A stretch of DNA of 64,000 nucleotides, taken from contig NZ_CP098252.1 in NCBI RefSeq assembly GCF_027116575.1, forward strand, positions 1,302,001-1,366,000, in the 5' to 3' direction. Position numbers and translations under genes: made by a program. Shown piece by piece: positions 1 through 9,394 of this stretch (within the stretch, counting starts at the first letter, position 1; each line of letters begins with the position of its first letter). The stretch comes from Oxalobacter aliiformigenes. GTDB lineage: Bacteria; Pseudomonadota; Gammaproteobacteria; Burkholderiales; Burkholderiaceae_D. The notes under the pieces were generated by a model, which saw nothing but the letters and a program-made list of their open reading frames with translations, was not told the origin of the DNA and did not search any database.

Positions 1-386
1 GTCTTGTAAAAGAGTAGCGGCACAATTGTAAATAGTCTCCGTGTTCTGCAAGATGGATAAATGGCATTCCGGTATATGCCGCTTCCTGCTCGGATACGGC
101 TTGTCGGTCGCATACCATGAAAATTCCCCGGTTTTTTATGGATTGTTTCCGTTCAGTCACGGAAAAGAAAAAACGGGAAACAGGTAAATGGCAAAGCTGA
201 AACAAGGCAGCGACAACAGTTTGGCCATCCTGCCGTTTCCGGTCTGCTTCTTTATGGACGGTCTGTTCTGGTTGCGGAAAATGGTTGTAGATTTTTTCCG
301 ATATGCTAGATGAAAGGGAATGGATTTGTTTCAGATGGGGCATGACAGTGTTTCCTGATGGCAGGAAATAGGGCGAGTGCAACAAA

Positions 387-413
387 ACCCCGCCCCCATC
401 GGGGAAGCGGGGT
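387..413 (-). terminator. Rho-independent terminator of AT1
   Basis: A 7-bp stem (ACCCCGC/GCGGGGT) encloses a second inner CCCC/GGGG pairing and is followed, reading on the minus strand, by TTTTGTT. It lies about 75 bp beyond the stop codon of the AT1 autotransporter. The remaining sequence from 1 to 386 shows no convincing gene. Confidence 0.75.
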
Positions 414-486
414 CAAGAGGAAAGACCGGTTTATCCCTCAACCGTTTTCCGTTTGACGGATATCCGGTTTTTCCGTTTGTCTCATG

Positions 487-3195
487 TCAGAAGCTGTACC
501 GGATGCCTCCGCTGACCTGATAGGTGGTTCTGACCGGGTTGCCTGCCGTGGTTTCGACTTCTCCGTACGCCGCCAGACTCTTGTTGATGTTCCAGGTTCC
601 CCCCAGCGCAAATTCTCCCCACGTTCCTCCCATGTCTTCCGTGTAGCTGCGCATGGCTTTTTTGTTGCTGACCCGGGTTTTGGCGTCTCCTTCCCAGTCA
701 TGCAGGACGCTGGCTTTGAGGTAGGCGCTTCCTGTCTTTTCCGGCGATATCCATCCGGCCGCGATTCCCACTCTTCCCACGGCGGTGTCTATGCCTTCCT
801 GTTTGATGTTTGTCCCGACGTTTGTTGTGTGGCTGACTCCGTTCAGGTGTCCTATCATGAGTTCGGCTTGCGGTTCTATGTAGTAGTCGGTGTCGGCTAT
901 GCCCAGTCTCCAGCCGTATTCGACTGAGGCACTGGTTCCCCATGTGTGGTAGCGCCCGTTTACGCCTGTCCCGCTCTGGGTGTGCAGGTCAAAGTCGGTG
1001 TCGAGTTTGTGTCTTTTGATGATGATGTCTACATATTGGCCGTCATCTGCTATCCAGCCTCCGTACAGGCCGAAGCTCCAGTTTTTGTCGTCTGTACTGC
1101 CGTTGTCGAGTTTGCCTTCTCCGTCTGTGTAGCTGGCGGTTCCTCCCACATAGATGTTTCCGATTCTTTTGTCTCCTCCGATTTGTAATGTCTGGTAGGT
1201 GTTGTGGATGCTCTTGTATTCGCTTTGTCCGGCAACTGCTCTGGCCCACATGCCGTCACTTTGCGGCATGCTGCGCAAATCTCCCATGCGTTTGGATACG
1301 TCGTTGGTTTGCGCACGGAAGGTCAGAAAGTTCATCGCTCCTATTTTTTGCAGGCTGTCTGTTACGGTGTTTTTCTGTTCTGTATAGGAGGCAATTGTTC
1401 CGTCAGGGTTCAATATTAAAGTGCTGTTTCCTATGAGGGTATTTTCCCGGGCAGTGATGGTGTAAGGGGAATCGGATTGCCCGATATTAAGGACCGATGC
1501 CATGGCTTGTGCATCGCCATTTAGCTCTGCCGCTTCCTGAGACAGGATGACATTCAATCCTTCTCCGCTATTGTGGGTGATGTTGATCTGGTCTGCTTTT
1601 GCGGAACTGGTTATGATTGCGGTTGAATTCTGGTTGTTCAGGTTTGTGATGTTCAGTGTATTGCCGTTGGTATTGATTTTTGCACCGGACGACTGAATAG
1701 CCAACACATCGGAAGCATCGCTGACATTCCACTGTGCATTGTCGCCGAGCATCAATGTCGTTCCGTTTTTCGTTGCCGATATCCTTTCTTCACGACTGTT
1801 CAGATTCCGGATCGAACCGTTCAGATAAGATGCTTCTCCAGACAATGAGATCGAAACATTGTTTTGCGTTGTTTCATCGTTGTATGTCAGTATGTCACCT
1901 GCAATTTTCGTTATCCCGTTTTCCGAAAGTGACTGAATGAGCAGAGAACTGTTTTGAAATGCATCCTGAGGAAAATTTTCGTTTCTTCCATTGAAGCAGT
2001 CTTCGATGACACCAGCCGAGATTTTTCCGGTTATTTCGATGTCGTCAGACTTGATCGTAAGATTTCCACCGAAAGAAGACAATGCATACTGTTCCTTTCC
2101 CTGTGGCTGTGAAACTGCCACTTTGTCTGCCACGATGGTAAGATTTGCCTCATATGAGCGCAGTAATGCGTTTTTCGCGGTTACGGACTGGCCGGCCATT
2201 TCCAGCAATGTCAGGGGAGAATTGTCTGAACCTAACGAAATGGTGGAACCCGGATTGGCCTGAATGACACCATAGGAAACTACTGTGCCGGATTCAACTG
2301 TCAGTTTTGCCTTGTTGCCAGTCAGAATGCCTGCCATGAATGTCGTTTTCTGATCCGTGCCATCTGCGGTTGAAACGTTATGGATGGTCACATTGGCTGT
2401 TTCTGTATCGACGCTAACGCGCTTTTCAAATTCAAGTTCCTCTGCGTAGAAATCGACTGTACCCTGGGTATTCAGATTTTCGATAACCGCCTTTTTTAAG
2501 GAATTTCCCTCGGAATCTCCAAGCTTGACCTTCCCTTTGGAAGATACCCACAACTGGCCCCTGGTAGATAGCGAATCGGCATTGATATCCAGAGAACCGG
2601 ATACACTGGTCGGGCTATTGAGAGAAACATCTTCGGCAGCTATCTCCAGCTTTCCCGATTCGCCGATATTCATCTTTCCGTTTACTTCGACTGCCTGTGT
2701 GGCGTCGATATGAATGGTTCCACCGGATGCAACAAGGGCATTTTGTGCATTCGATGGTGTGGAAAAAGCGAGATTCTGGAAGCCGGAGAAATCGATGGTC
2801 TTGTCTTGTCCCGAAAAGATCAGGGTGTTTGTATTGTCAGAACCATTGAATGTAGCGGATATGTTTTCGGCAGATTCGACACGGAAATCCAGAGATTGGA
2901 CATTGGAATTGTCCCACAGGGCTGCGCCCCATGCGTTCGAGAGCGTGACGGTATTCGCTTCACCTTTATCGAAACGTCCGATAATGTCGTCAACCGCGTT
3001 TTGCGTCTGGGCACTGGACGATATGTCGATTTCAGCGGCCGGAACTGGCGATGACAAGCATGAGAAAAGCAGGGCCATTGCAACGACCGGTATAGCGGTT
3101 GTCACACTTTTTCCGGTCTTCGCTTTTGCCAGTTCGCTGGCGGCGATGCTGGTACCGGTTGCCTTGCTGAATATAACCTTGAATATCCGATTCAT
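487..3195 (-). CDS. Autotransporter AT1 (type Va secretion) with extended signal peptide
   Basis: This is a 902-residue protein. Residues 1-29 look like an extended signal peptide region (begins MNRIFKVIF, contains SELA), followed by a hydrophobic core ending PVPAAE. The passenger (about 55-630) is rich in N, S, T, G and short beta-repeat phrases, typical of a secreted beta-helix. From about residue 647 (GMWARAVAGQSEYKS) to the terminal GGIRYSF is an autotransporter beta-barrel ending in phenylalanine. By family, the barrel inserts in the outer membrane and the passenger is exposed on the cell surface. The passenger's ligand cannot be told from sequence. The barrel is very close to that of AT2 (49298-51467), while the passengers are unrelated. 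No good Shine-Dalgarno is seen before the ATG. The upstream region holds an inverted-repeat pair and a long homopolymer that may control expression. Confidence 0.93.
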   Translation of the reverse strand: MNRIFKVIFSKATGTSIAASELAKAKTGKSVTTAIPVVAMALLFSCLSSPVPAAEIDISSSAQTQNAVDDIIGRFDKGEANTVTLSNAWGAALWDNSNVQSLDFRVESAENISATFNGSDNTNTLIFSGQDKTIDFSGFQNLAFSTPSNAQNALVASGGTIHIDATQAVEVNGKMNIGESGKLEIAAEDVSLNSPTSVSGSLDINADSLSTRGQLWVSSKGKVKLGDSEGNSLKKAVIENLNTQGTVDFYAEELEFEKRVSVDTETANVTIHNVSTADGTDQKTTFMAGILTGNKAKLTVESGTVVSYGVIQANPGSTISLGSDNSPLTLLEMAGQSVTAKNALLRSYEANLTIVADKVAVSQPQGKEQYALSSFGGNLTIKSDDIEITGKISAGVIEDCFNGRNENFPQDAFQNSSLLIQSLSENGITKIAGDILTYNDETTQNNVSISLSGEASYLNGSIRNLNSREERISATKNGTTLMLGDNAQWNVSDASDVLAIQSSGAKINTNGNTLNITNLNNQNSTAIITSSAKADQINITHNSGEGLNVILSQEAAELNGDAQAMASVLNIGQSDSPYTITARENTLIGNSTLILNPDGTIASYTEQKNTVTDSLQKIGAMNFLTFRAQTNDVSKRMGDLRSMPQSDGMWARAVAGQSEYKSIHNTYQTLQIGGDKRIGNIYVGGTASYTDGEGKLDNGSTDDKNWSFGLYGGWIADDGQYVDIIIKRHKLDTDFDLHTQSGTGVNGRYHTWGTSASVEYGWRLGIADTDYYIEPQAELMIGHLNGVSHTTNVGTNIKQEGIDTAVGRVGIAAGWISPEKTGSAYLKASVLHDWEGDAKTRVSNKKAMRSYTEDMGGTWGEFALGGTWNINKSLAAYGEVETTAGNPVRTTYQVSGGIRYSF

Positions 3196-3229
3196 CTTTT
3201 TTCAATCCGATTGATATTGTCAAATGGCA

Positions 3230-3445
3230 GTTAATGAGCGTTAGCGGTCATTGGTTTTATCCAACTGGTTGATTTGAATGTTTTTTTTTTTTTTTTTTTT
3301 TTTTTTTCAGACCGCTTTTTGCGTTCCTGTCCGGAGCGCTTTCGTGTGTCATGTCTCAGACTATTTTTGCCTTACATTTGATAGAATTAGCAGCGGGGGT
3401 CTGTTGTTGTGCATAGTTCTGGAAGTTCCATTAACGCTCATTAAC
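3230..3445. repeat. Candidate invertible promoter segment of AT1 (14-bp inverted repeats)
   Basis: GTTAATGAGCGTTA at 3230-3243 reappears as its exact reverse complement TAACGCTCATTAAC at 3432-3445, leaving 188 bp between the arms. The proximal arm is 34 bp upstream of the AT1 start codon. The distal arm sits in a perfect TTAA-N6-TTAA frame (TTAACGCTCATTAA). AT2 and AT3 have arm pairs of the same build but with a different central N6. The enclosed segment includes the 27-base T run and a 31-bp box shared with the AT2 segment. The inverted repeats are directly seen. Inversion by a site-specific recombinase is inferred. Confidence 0.6.
3281..3307. repeat. 27-base poly-T (poly-A on the AT1 sense strand)
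   Basis: An uninterrupted run of 27 T residues lies 86 bp upstream of the AT1 start, inside the inverted-repeat segment. Tracts this long slip during replication, and in pathogens such tracts near promoters change expression by altering spacing. Its exact length in the assembly may be unreliable. Confidence 0.9.
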
Positions 3446-3987
3446 GGTTTTTATGCGGACATTGGTTTGTATTTCCAGTACAACATTTCCCACACAATCC
3501 CCGGTATATCCGGATGCGGAAACGCGTACCGTTTTTTATGGAAAGTACGGCAGGACGACGGTCGGTAATCTCAGTATCGTCTGCCAGTGGCGGCAGTCAT
3601 GTCGTAGCAGTCTGACCGGTGTTTTACCCGAAAACCGTATTCCGAATGCCGGAAAGAATTGCCGTCATGTGCGTTTGCGGGGTTACGGATTCCGGCTGAT
3701 CCATGTCACATGGTCAGTCAGGGAAAAGCGGCGATTCCGGTTTTAAAAAAGGGTGGCAGCTGTTAAAATTCCCTCTTTCCGGAAGGGGCCGGCTTCGGGC
3801 CGAATGCCCCCGACACAGGGAACACGGATATACCGGCTTTCTGCCGGAACGCTTCAGACGGCCGGTTTCAACCGGCCGTATTCGTGAATGGAGGGGATAA
3901 AATACAGCGGAACATGCATCGGAATCCGCCGCATTCCATCCCGTTATTGTTTCTTTCAGGAAAAGAACCCGACAAAGGAGTTGCAAC
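3446..3987. other. Intergenic region between AT1 and ppa, with an inverted repeat
   Basis: No convincing gene is seen. A strong palindrome at 3858-3879 (ACGGCCGGT, loop TTCA, ACCGGCCGT) precedes ppa by about 110 bp. It has no T tract, so it is not a standard terminator. The ppa promoter is presumably between this hairpin and 3975. Confidence 0.5.
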
Positions 3988-4527
3988 ATGAATATCTGGC
4001 ACGACATCGCTTCCGAACGTGTCAATCCACAGGATTTCTATGCCATTATCGAAATCCCGAAGGGCTGCAAAGTCAAATACGAACTCGACAAGGAGACCGG
4101 CATGCTGCTGATGGACCGCGTTCTCTATACCTCGACCCACTATCCGGCCAACTACGGCTTCATTCCGAAAACCTACGCAGATGACCACGATCCGCTGGAC
4201 GTCCTTTTGCTGTGCTCCGAAACGCTGGTTCCGCTTTCCATGGTCCGCTGTTTCCCCATCGGCGTCATCATGATGGAAGACGGTGGCGAAAAGGATGAAA
4301 AAATCATCGCATTGCCTTACGGAGATCCGACCTACAACAGCTACAAGGATATCAGCGAGCTGCCGGAACATATCATGAAAGAAATGTCCCATTTCTTTTC
4401 CGTGTACAAGGCGCTGGAAGGCAAGAAAACCTTCATCGAGTCCATCAAGGATCACAAGAGCGCCGAGGAAATCATCGCCAATTGCATTGCCAAATACAAA
4501 CAGGCATTCCCGCAGTACGCCAAGTGA
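3988..4527 (+). CDS. ppa: Inorganic pyrophosphatase, family I
   Basis: The 179-residue cytoplasmic enzyme hydrolyses pyrophosphate to two phosphates, pulling biosynthetic reactions forward. The length matches bacterial family I enzymes. The active-site signature is present as DDHDPLDVLLL at about residues 67-77, providing the metal-binding aspartates. Upstream basic and aromatic residues (KVKYELDK, YPANYGFIP) match the conserved substrate pocket. The start is set by AAAGGAG at 3974-3980, eight bases before the ATG. It appears monocistronic. The downstream exporter is about 330 bp away. Confidence 0.96.
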   Translation: MNIWHDIASERVNPQDFYAIIEIPKGCKVKYELDKETGMLLMDRVLYTSTHYPANYGFIPKTYADDHDPLDVLLLCSETLVPLSMVRCFPIGVIMMEDGGEKDEKIIALPYGDPTYNSYKDISELPEHIMKEMSHFFSVYKALEGKKTFIESIKDHKSAEEIIANCIAKYKQAFPQYAK

Positions 4528-4853
4528 TTTTGCCGGAAACGGAAATGTGCCGGAAAACGTTTCCGTTTCCTCACCGCACTTGCCGGTTTCTTTATTCACA
4601 CCATTTTCAGGCAGCCGCGGTAAACCTGTTTTGTTCCATTGACGTTACATTAAAAAAACGATTCTCGACCTGGAACAAATGCAAAGCATGAAAAACGTCT
4701 AGACTTTTCCCGGACAGCCGTTCACGGGGCGATCCTTTTTTGTCAGACCACTTGAAGAAACGTGGTCAACATACAGATTTTTCGAATGTTTCATGTCCCA
4801 TGCAGAAAGTGACCACTTTCAGGGAAAACCGATACCTCTTCAAAAGGAGAACC

Positions 4854-6293
4854 ATGGCAGACAATCCGGCTCTTGATCCGAAAACAGCAAAAATCCTGCC
4901 GTGGGTCGTCGCGGTCGCCTTTTTCATGCAGATGCTCGATGGCACGATTCTGAACACGGCCCTGCCGACCATGGCAAAAGATCTGCATACCAATCCGCTC
5001 CAGATGCAAAGCGTCGTCATCGCCTACATGCTGACCGTGGCGCTCATCATTCCCGCCTCGGGCTGGCTGGCGGACAAATTCGGCATCAAGCGGGTTTTCC
5101 TTTTCGCCATCGCCCTGTTTACCGCCGGCTCGCTGGCCTGCGGGCTGTCCCCGACACTGGAAGTCATCGTCGCCTGCCGTATCATTCAGGGCATCGGCGG
5201 AGCACTGATGGTGCCGGTCGGCAGGCTAGTCGTTTTACGAGCCTATCCCCGCGAACAACTCGTCACCGTATTGAGCTTCATCACCATTCCGGGCCTGATA
5301 GGGCCTCTGATCGGACCGACACTGGGCGGTTTTCTGGTCGAATACGCGTCATGGCACTGGATTTTCTTCATCAACATTCCCGTCGGCATCATCGGCATTC
5401 TTTCCACCATGAAATACATGCCGTATCTGGCAAGGGGAGGGGAACTTTATCCTTTCGACAGAATCGGATTCATTCTCTTTAGCGCGTTCATGCTGACGAT
5501 CACACTGGGACTGGAAGGCATCGGTGAATTGCATCTGGCCTATGCACCGATGGTTTTGCTGATCGTTTTCGGCATCGTCTGCCTTGTCGGTTATGTCCTG
5601 TATGTCCGCTATATTCCGCGACCGCTGTTCTCTCCCGATCTTTTCAGGGTGCGGAATTTTTCCGTCGGCATCCTGGGCAATCTGTTCGCCCGGCTCGGCA
5701 ATGGCGCCATGCCTTTTCTGACGCCATTACTTTTGCAGATCGGGCTGGGCTATTCCCCGATGAACGCCGGGCTGTCGATGGTGCCGATGACGATCGGCGC
5801 CGTCATCGCCAAAAGTGCCGCCACCCGGCTGGTCAACCGTTTCGGTTACCGCCTGATCCTCACCATCAACACCCTGTTGCTGGGACTGATGATCGCCCTG
5901 TTTTCCACCATCAGCAAGGAAATGAATTACGGGCTCATGATGGTGATCTTCACTGTTTTCGGCATCATCAATTCCATGCAGTTCACGGCCATGAATACCG
6001 TCACGCTCGTCGATCTGTCGGATGAACAGGCCAGCAGCGGCAACAGCCTGCTTTCCGTCATCATGCAGCTGTCCATGAGTATGGGCGTGGCGATCGCCGC
6101 CGCCATACTCGGAGAATTCACCGGGGCCAGCTCGCTTTTGCAGGCACGCGACGTCATCGCGGCCTTTGCCAAGACCTATCTGTGTCTGGGTTTTCTGGCG
6201 GCCATATCCACGGTCATCTTCATTCATATCCGGCCCGGCAGCGGCAAGGTCCCGCCCAAAAACCCGCAACCGCCGGTTTCGGCCGATCACTGA
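4854..6293 (+). CDS. MFS multidrug exporter, DHA2 family (MdtD-like)
   Basis: The 479-residue integral membrane protein has about 13-14 hydrophobic segments. Family motifs are clear: motif A (GWLADKFGIKRVF), the arginine-containing RIIQGIGGALMVPVGR, and motif C (GLIGPLIGPTLGGFL) typical of proton-driven exporters. The first helix carries QMLDGTILNTALPTMA, the usual DHA2 motif D1. Family knowledge suggests drug or metabolite extrusion driven by protons, but the substrate cannot be read from sequence. The frame stays open upstream to 4740. I chose the ATG at 4854 because AAAAGGAGA precedes it by a few bases and the preceding 38 codons look non-coding. Confidence 0.9.
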   Translation: MADNPALDPKTAKILPWVVAVAFFMQMLDGTILNTALPTMAKDLHTNPLQMQSVVIAYMLTVALIIPASGWLADKFGIKRVFLFAIALFTAGSLACGLSPTLEVIVACRIIQGIGGALMVPVGRLVVLRAYPREQLVTVLSFITIPGLIGPLIGPTLGGFLVEYASWHWIFFINIPVGIIGILSTMKYMPYLARGGELYPFDRIGFILFSAFMLTITLGLEGIGELHLAYAPMVLLIVFGIVCLVGYVLYVRYIPRPLFSPDLFRVRNFSVGILGNLFARLGNGAMPFLTPLLLQIGLGYSPMNAGLSMVPMTIGAVIAKSAATRLVNRFGYRLILTINTLLLGLMIALFSTISKEMNYGLMMVIFTVFGIINSMQFTAMNTVTLVDLSDEQASSGNSLLSVIMQLSMSMGVAIAAAILGEFTGASSLLQARDVIAAFAKTYLCLGFLAAISTVIFIHIRPGSGKVPPKNPQPPVSADH

Positions 6294-6483
6294 GACTGCC
6301 GTTTCGCAGGAGAAAGGAATCGTTGTCCGATAATCGGTTAAAATATTGCCTTGAAGAAACCTTGAGATACATGCAATGTATCCCGAAACAGGATACGAGC
6401 TATTTTTGCCGTTGGATTACCCTGCGCCGTTACCAAACTGACGCCAGAAAATCTGTTCCCGTAACTCGCACATACTGTCGGAT

Positions 6484-7902
6484 ATGGATAATTTGCTGAA
6501 AGTTTTGGCCCTGGCCAATTATGAAGTCGTCTATCTCGTCGATTACCGGAAAAAACAGTATCGCAAAATACTGGCGAAACCGGCGATCGACCCGCTGTAT
6601 CCGGAAACGGGGGAATTGAACGATGCTGCCATGCGCACCTATCTGGACAGCGTGCTGCCGGAAGACCGGAAAAAACTCATCCGTGAAACGCAACCGGAAC
6701 ATGTCCTTTTGGCGACACGGGAACACGGCAAAATCATCGTTCCCTACCGCCGGCTCTCACCCGGGGGAAAACTGCTTTACCGGAAAATCGTCATCATTCC
6801 CCATCCTGACAGTGCCGGACACATCTTCGCCATTCATGACATGACGGAGGAGATGCAGCAACGTCTGGAAAGCGGGCGCGATCTGAGACTGAAAGAAGAG
6901 GGGATCCGTTTCATTGTCGAGAACATGTGCGAGAACTTCATGATAGTCGATACGAAAACGCGCCATTGCACCACCTATACACACAATAGCCGCATCATCT
7001 GCAAAAACGATTTCGACGAACAGATTCGCTGGTTTGCCGAAAATCTGATCGTACCGGAAGAAAGGGAAAACTACTGCCGCTATTTCAATGTCGATTCGCT
7101 GATGACGAAAATCGCGGAAGAAGGCGGTGTTTGCCATACCAGCTGTACAGTCGATTATGGCGACGACCGCCATACGATCGCCATAACATCGACCCTGATT
7201 ACCGATCCGGAAAACGGGACGGAACCGCCGTTTCTTTTCCTGTATGCACAGGACGTCACTTCCGTCAAACGCATGGAAGAAACGAACCGCCAGTTGCTGT
7301 TTTACAATCAGCATGACAAGCTGACCGGTCTGATGAACCGTTTCGCCACGGAAAAACGGGTGCGGGACCACCTTCACGCTGCACCCACCGGGATGGGCAG
7401 CACCTTCATACTCATCGATATCGACCATTTCAAAAGCATCAACGACCGTTACGGACACCTGACCGGAGACGATGTATTGCGTTTCATGGGCCAGTCCATG
7501 AAGCAGGTTTTCCGTTCGGAGGATGTCCTGTGCCGCTGGGGCGGAGACGAATTCGTCGTTTTCGTCAGGGGATTCGCCGATGAAAAAGCCATGCGCGACC
7601 GGCTGGGCATTCTTCGCAAAACAATGGGAACGTTCACCCATCAGGGAGCCAGCCTTGATATCACGCTCAGTATCGGCGGAGTCTGCCTTCGTTCCGGCAC
7701 GACCTTGAACAGGCTTTTCCGGCTGGCGGATGAGGCCTTGTATGAAGTCAAGAATCACGGCAGAAACGGTATTTGTTATTTCGTTCAAACAGATTGTCTG
7801 ACGCGACAAAAAGCGCGTTTCACCGGCATACGGACGGATACGGAACCTTTTCCGTCCCGTCAGGTACAGGGGGATGGCTGGACCCGGCCCGCACGGACAT
7901 AG
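6484..7902 (+). CDS. Diguanylate cyclase with N-terminal sensory region
   Basis: This is a 472-residue protein. The C-terminal GGDEF domain (about 275-435) begins with DKLTGLMNR and carries an intact catalytic GGDEF at residues 353-357. RSED at 344-347, five residues upstream, matches the RxxD inhibitory I-site, so product feedback is expected. The enzyme should make cyclic di-GMP from two GTP, influencing attachment and motility. The N-terminal 270 residues look like PAS-type sensory modules without clear membrane segments, so the sensor is probably cytoplasmic and its signal unknown. About 30 residues after the GGDEF domain are low-complexity. No effector or partner gene is adjacent. Confidence 0.92.
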   Translation: MDNLLKVLALANYEVVYLVDYRKKQYRKILAKPAIDPLYPETGELNDAAMRTYLDSVLPEDRKKLIRETQPEHVLLATREHGKIIVPYRRLSPGGKLLYRKIVIIPHPDSAGHIFAIHDMTEEMQQRLESGRDLRLKEEGIRFIVENMCENFMIVDTKTRHCTTYTHNSRIICKNDFDEQIRWFAENLIVPEERENYCRYFNVDSLMTKIAEEGGVCHTSCTVDYGDDRHTIAITSTLITDPENGTEPPFLFLYAQDVTSVKRMEETNRQLLFYNQHDKLTGLMNRFATEKRVRDHLHAAPTGMGSTFILIDIDHFKSINDRYGHLTGDDVLRFMGQSMKQVFRSEDVLCRWGGDEFVVFVRGFADEKAMRDRLGILRKTMGTFTHQGASLDITLSIGGVCLRSGTTLNRLFRLADEALYEVKNHGRNGICYFVQTDCLTRQKARFTGIRTDTEPFPSRQVQGDGWTRPART

Positions 7903-8377
7903 GTCTTCTTCCGTTTACCAAAATCCCAACCGCTAACCGGGACATCCTCCGCTACAGAATTCCTATATTTTCATAGGCTACATATTGATGCTTTGTCATG
8001 AAATTTACTCTCCGGCTCCCGGGTGGCGAACGTAGCGGCAATTCCGCGGGAACGGCGCAACAGCGACGTCCCGGCTGTTCATTTTTTGCGAAAACGTTAC
8101 AATGCATCCTTTCGTCAGGCACGCGACGGATGAATTGGGAAAACACGTTTTCCGCATATTCCGCCATTCATTACTCCCGTGCTAACAGTCCGGCAAACGG
8201 TATATTGATCGGACCATCCACCCGTTTTATGCTGGAACCGGATTCGCAAACAGGGCTTTCCGTCGCGGTTCGATGCATGGCTACGGGAAGCCCCGTTTCT
8301 GACGGGGAGAAGGCACGGACGGATGAATACAGTATCGCGGCGACCTGGAAAACAACTGACACTTTTCGGAAAACATC
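7903..8377. other. Intergenic region, no supported gene
   Basis: The 475 bp between the diguanylate cyclase and the TauE/SafE gene contain open frames, but none has a ribosome site or protein-like composition. I see no RNA gene. Confidence 0.5.
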
Positions 8378-9145
8378 ATGCTTGTATTTTTGACCATGCT
8401 GGCGATGGGCGGCCTGATCGGTTTTGTCGGAGCCGGCGGGGCGGGAGTCGTCATCGCCGTCCTGACACTGGTTTTCGGCATCCCGATCCACACAGCCGTC
8501 GGCACATCGCTGGCCGCGATGATTTTCACCACCCTGGCTGGCGCTTTCAGCCATTTCCGGGAAGGCAACCTCAATATCAAGGTCGGAGCGACCGTCGGTA
8601 TCGCCGGGGCGGCAGGCGCCTTCATCGGATCGAAAATATCGACCCTTCTGCCCGCTACGGAACTGAAATACTGCACGGCGACCATGCTCGTGGCCTCCGC
8701 CGTGCTCGTCTATACCCGTCTGACCTGGCCGGATCTTCCCCTGTTCCATACGAAAGAAGGGCAGAAACCGGTCACGGACGGCGGCCGGTTCTGGATATTG
8801 GCCACACTCGCCGGAATCGGCAACGGACTGTTGTCGGGAACGTTCGGTTTCGGCGCGGCCCAGTTCATCCAGCTTTCGCTTCTGATTTTCTTTGCCATGC
8901 CGCTTTTCCAGTCCGTCGGCACGACCATGCTGATCATTCTGCCGATTGCCACTTTCGGCGGATTCGGCTACCTGTTGTCCGGCTACCTGGATTTCATGTT
9001 GTTCATACAGGTTCTGCTGGGCCTGATGACCGGCGCATACGTGGGAGCCAAATTCACGCGGCATGCCCCGCGGTGGTTCCTCAAATGGATGATGGTTCTC
9101 CTGCCCGGTGTTGCCGGTGTACTGATGATTGTCATGAACCGCTAA
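8378..9145 (+). CDS. TauE/SafE (TSUP) family membrane permease
   Basis: The 255-residue protein has about eight hydrophobic segments in two related halves, with the glycine-rich starts GLIGFVGAGGAGVVIAVL and GIGNGLLSGTFGFGAAQF typical of the family. TSUP proteins move sulfite, sulfonates, thiosulfate or other anions across the inner membrane. The substrate here is not determinable. Given the sulfur-responsive operon at 11104-12276, export of a sulfur anion is a fair guess. The ATG follows GGAAAACATC, a moderate ribosome site. The long frames on the opposite strand are shadows. Confidence 0.88.
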   Translation: MLVFLTMLAMGGLIGFVGAGGAGVVIAVLTLVFGIPIHTAVGTSLAAMIFTTLAGAFSHFREGNLNIKVGATVGIAGAAGAFIGSKISTLLPATELKYCTATMLVASAVLVYTRLTWPDLPLFHTKEGQKPVTDGGRFWILATLAGIGNGLLSGTFGFGAAQFIQLSLLIFFAMPLFQSVGTTMLIILPIATFGGFGYLLSGYLDFMLFIQVLLGLMTGAYVGAKFTRHAPRWFLKWMMVLLPGVAGVLMIVMNR

Positions 9146-9394
9146 AATGTCCCTGTCGTTATAACCGGCAAGCCGGCCTCGTCCCGCCGGTTGCGCCTGT
9201 TTCCGGAACGTCGGCATCGCCGCGAAACGGCCTTGTGAGCAATCACAAAAGGTTCTGCCGCCATTGCGTTAAAAAGAAGGTACCGTTTCCCGGCAAGAAC
9301 CGGAACCGGCCGGATGGGCGGATATTTGCGAAACGATGCCGCCGGCGGGAACCGTCTCCGGGACAAACCAACCGATCACGACGGGACGCCTATC

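Noticed and set aside
3853..3862. TTCAGACGGC, the reverse complement of the Neisseria DNA uptake sequence core
   Set aside because: A single copy in 64 kb, forming part of a local palindrome, is likely chance. I did not find a pattern of repeats that an uptake sequence would give.
4740..4853. Upstream extension of the MFS exporter
   Set aside because: The preceding 38 codons are not like a membrane transporter N-terminus, and the ATG at 4854 has a clear ribosome site.
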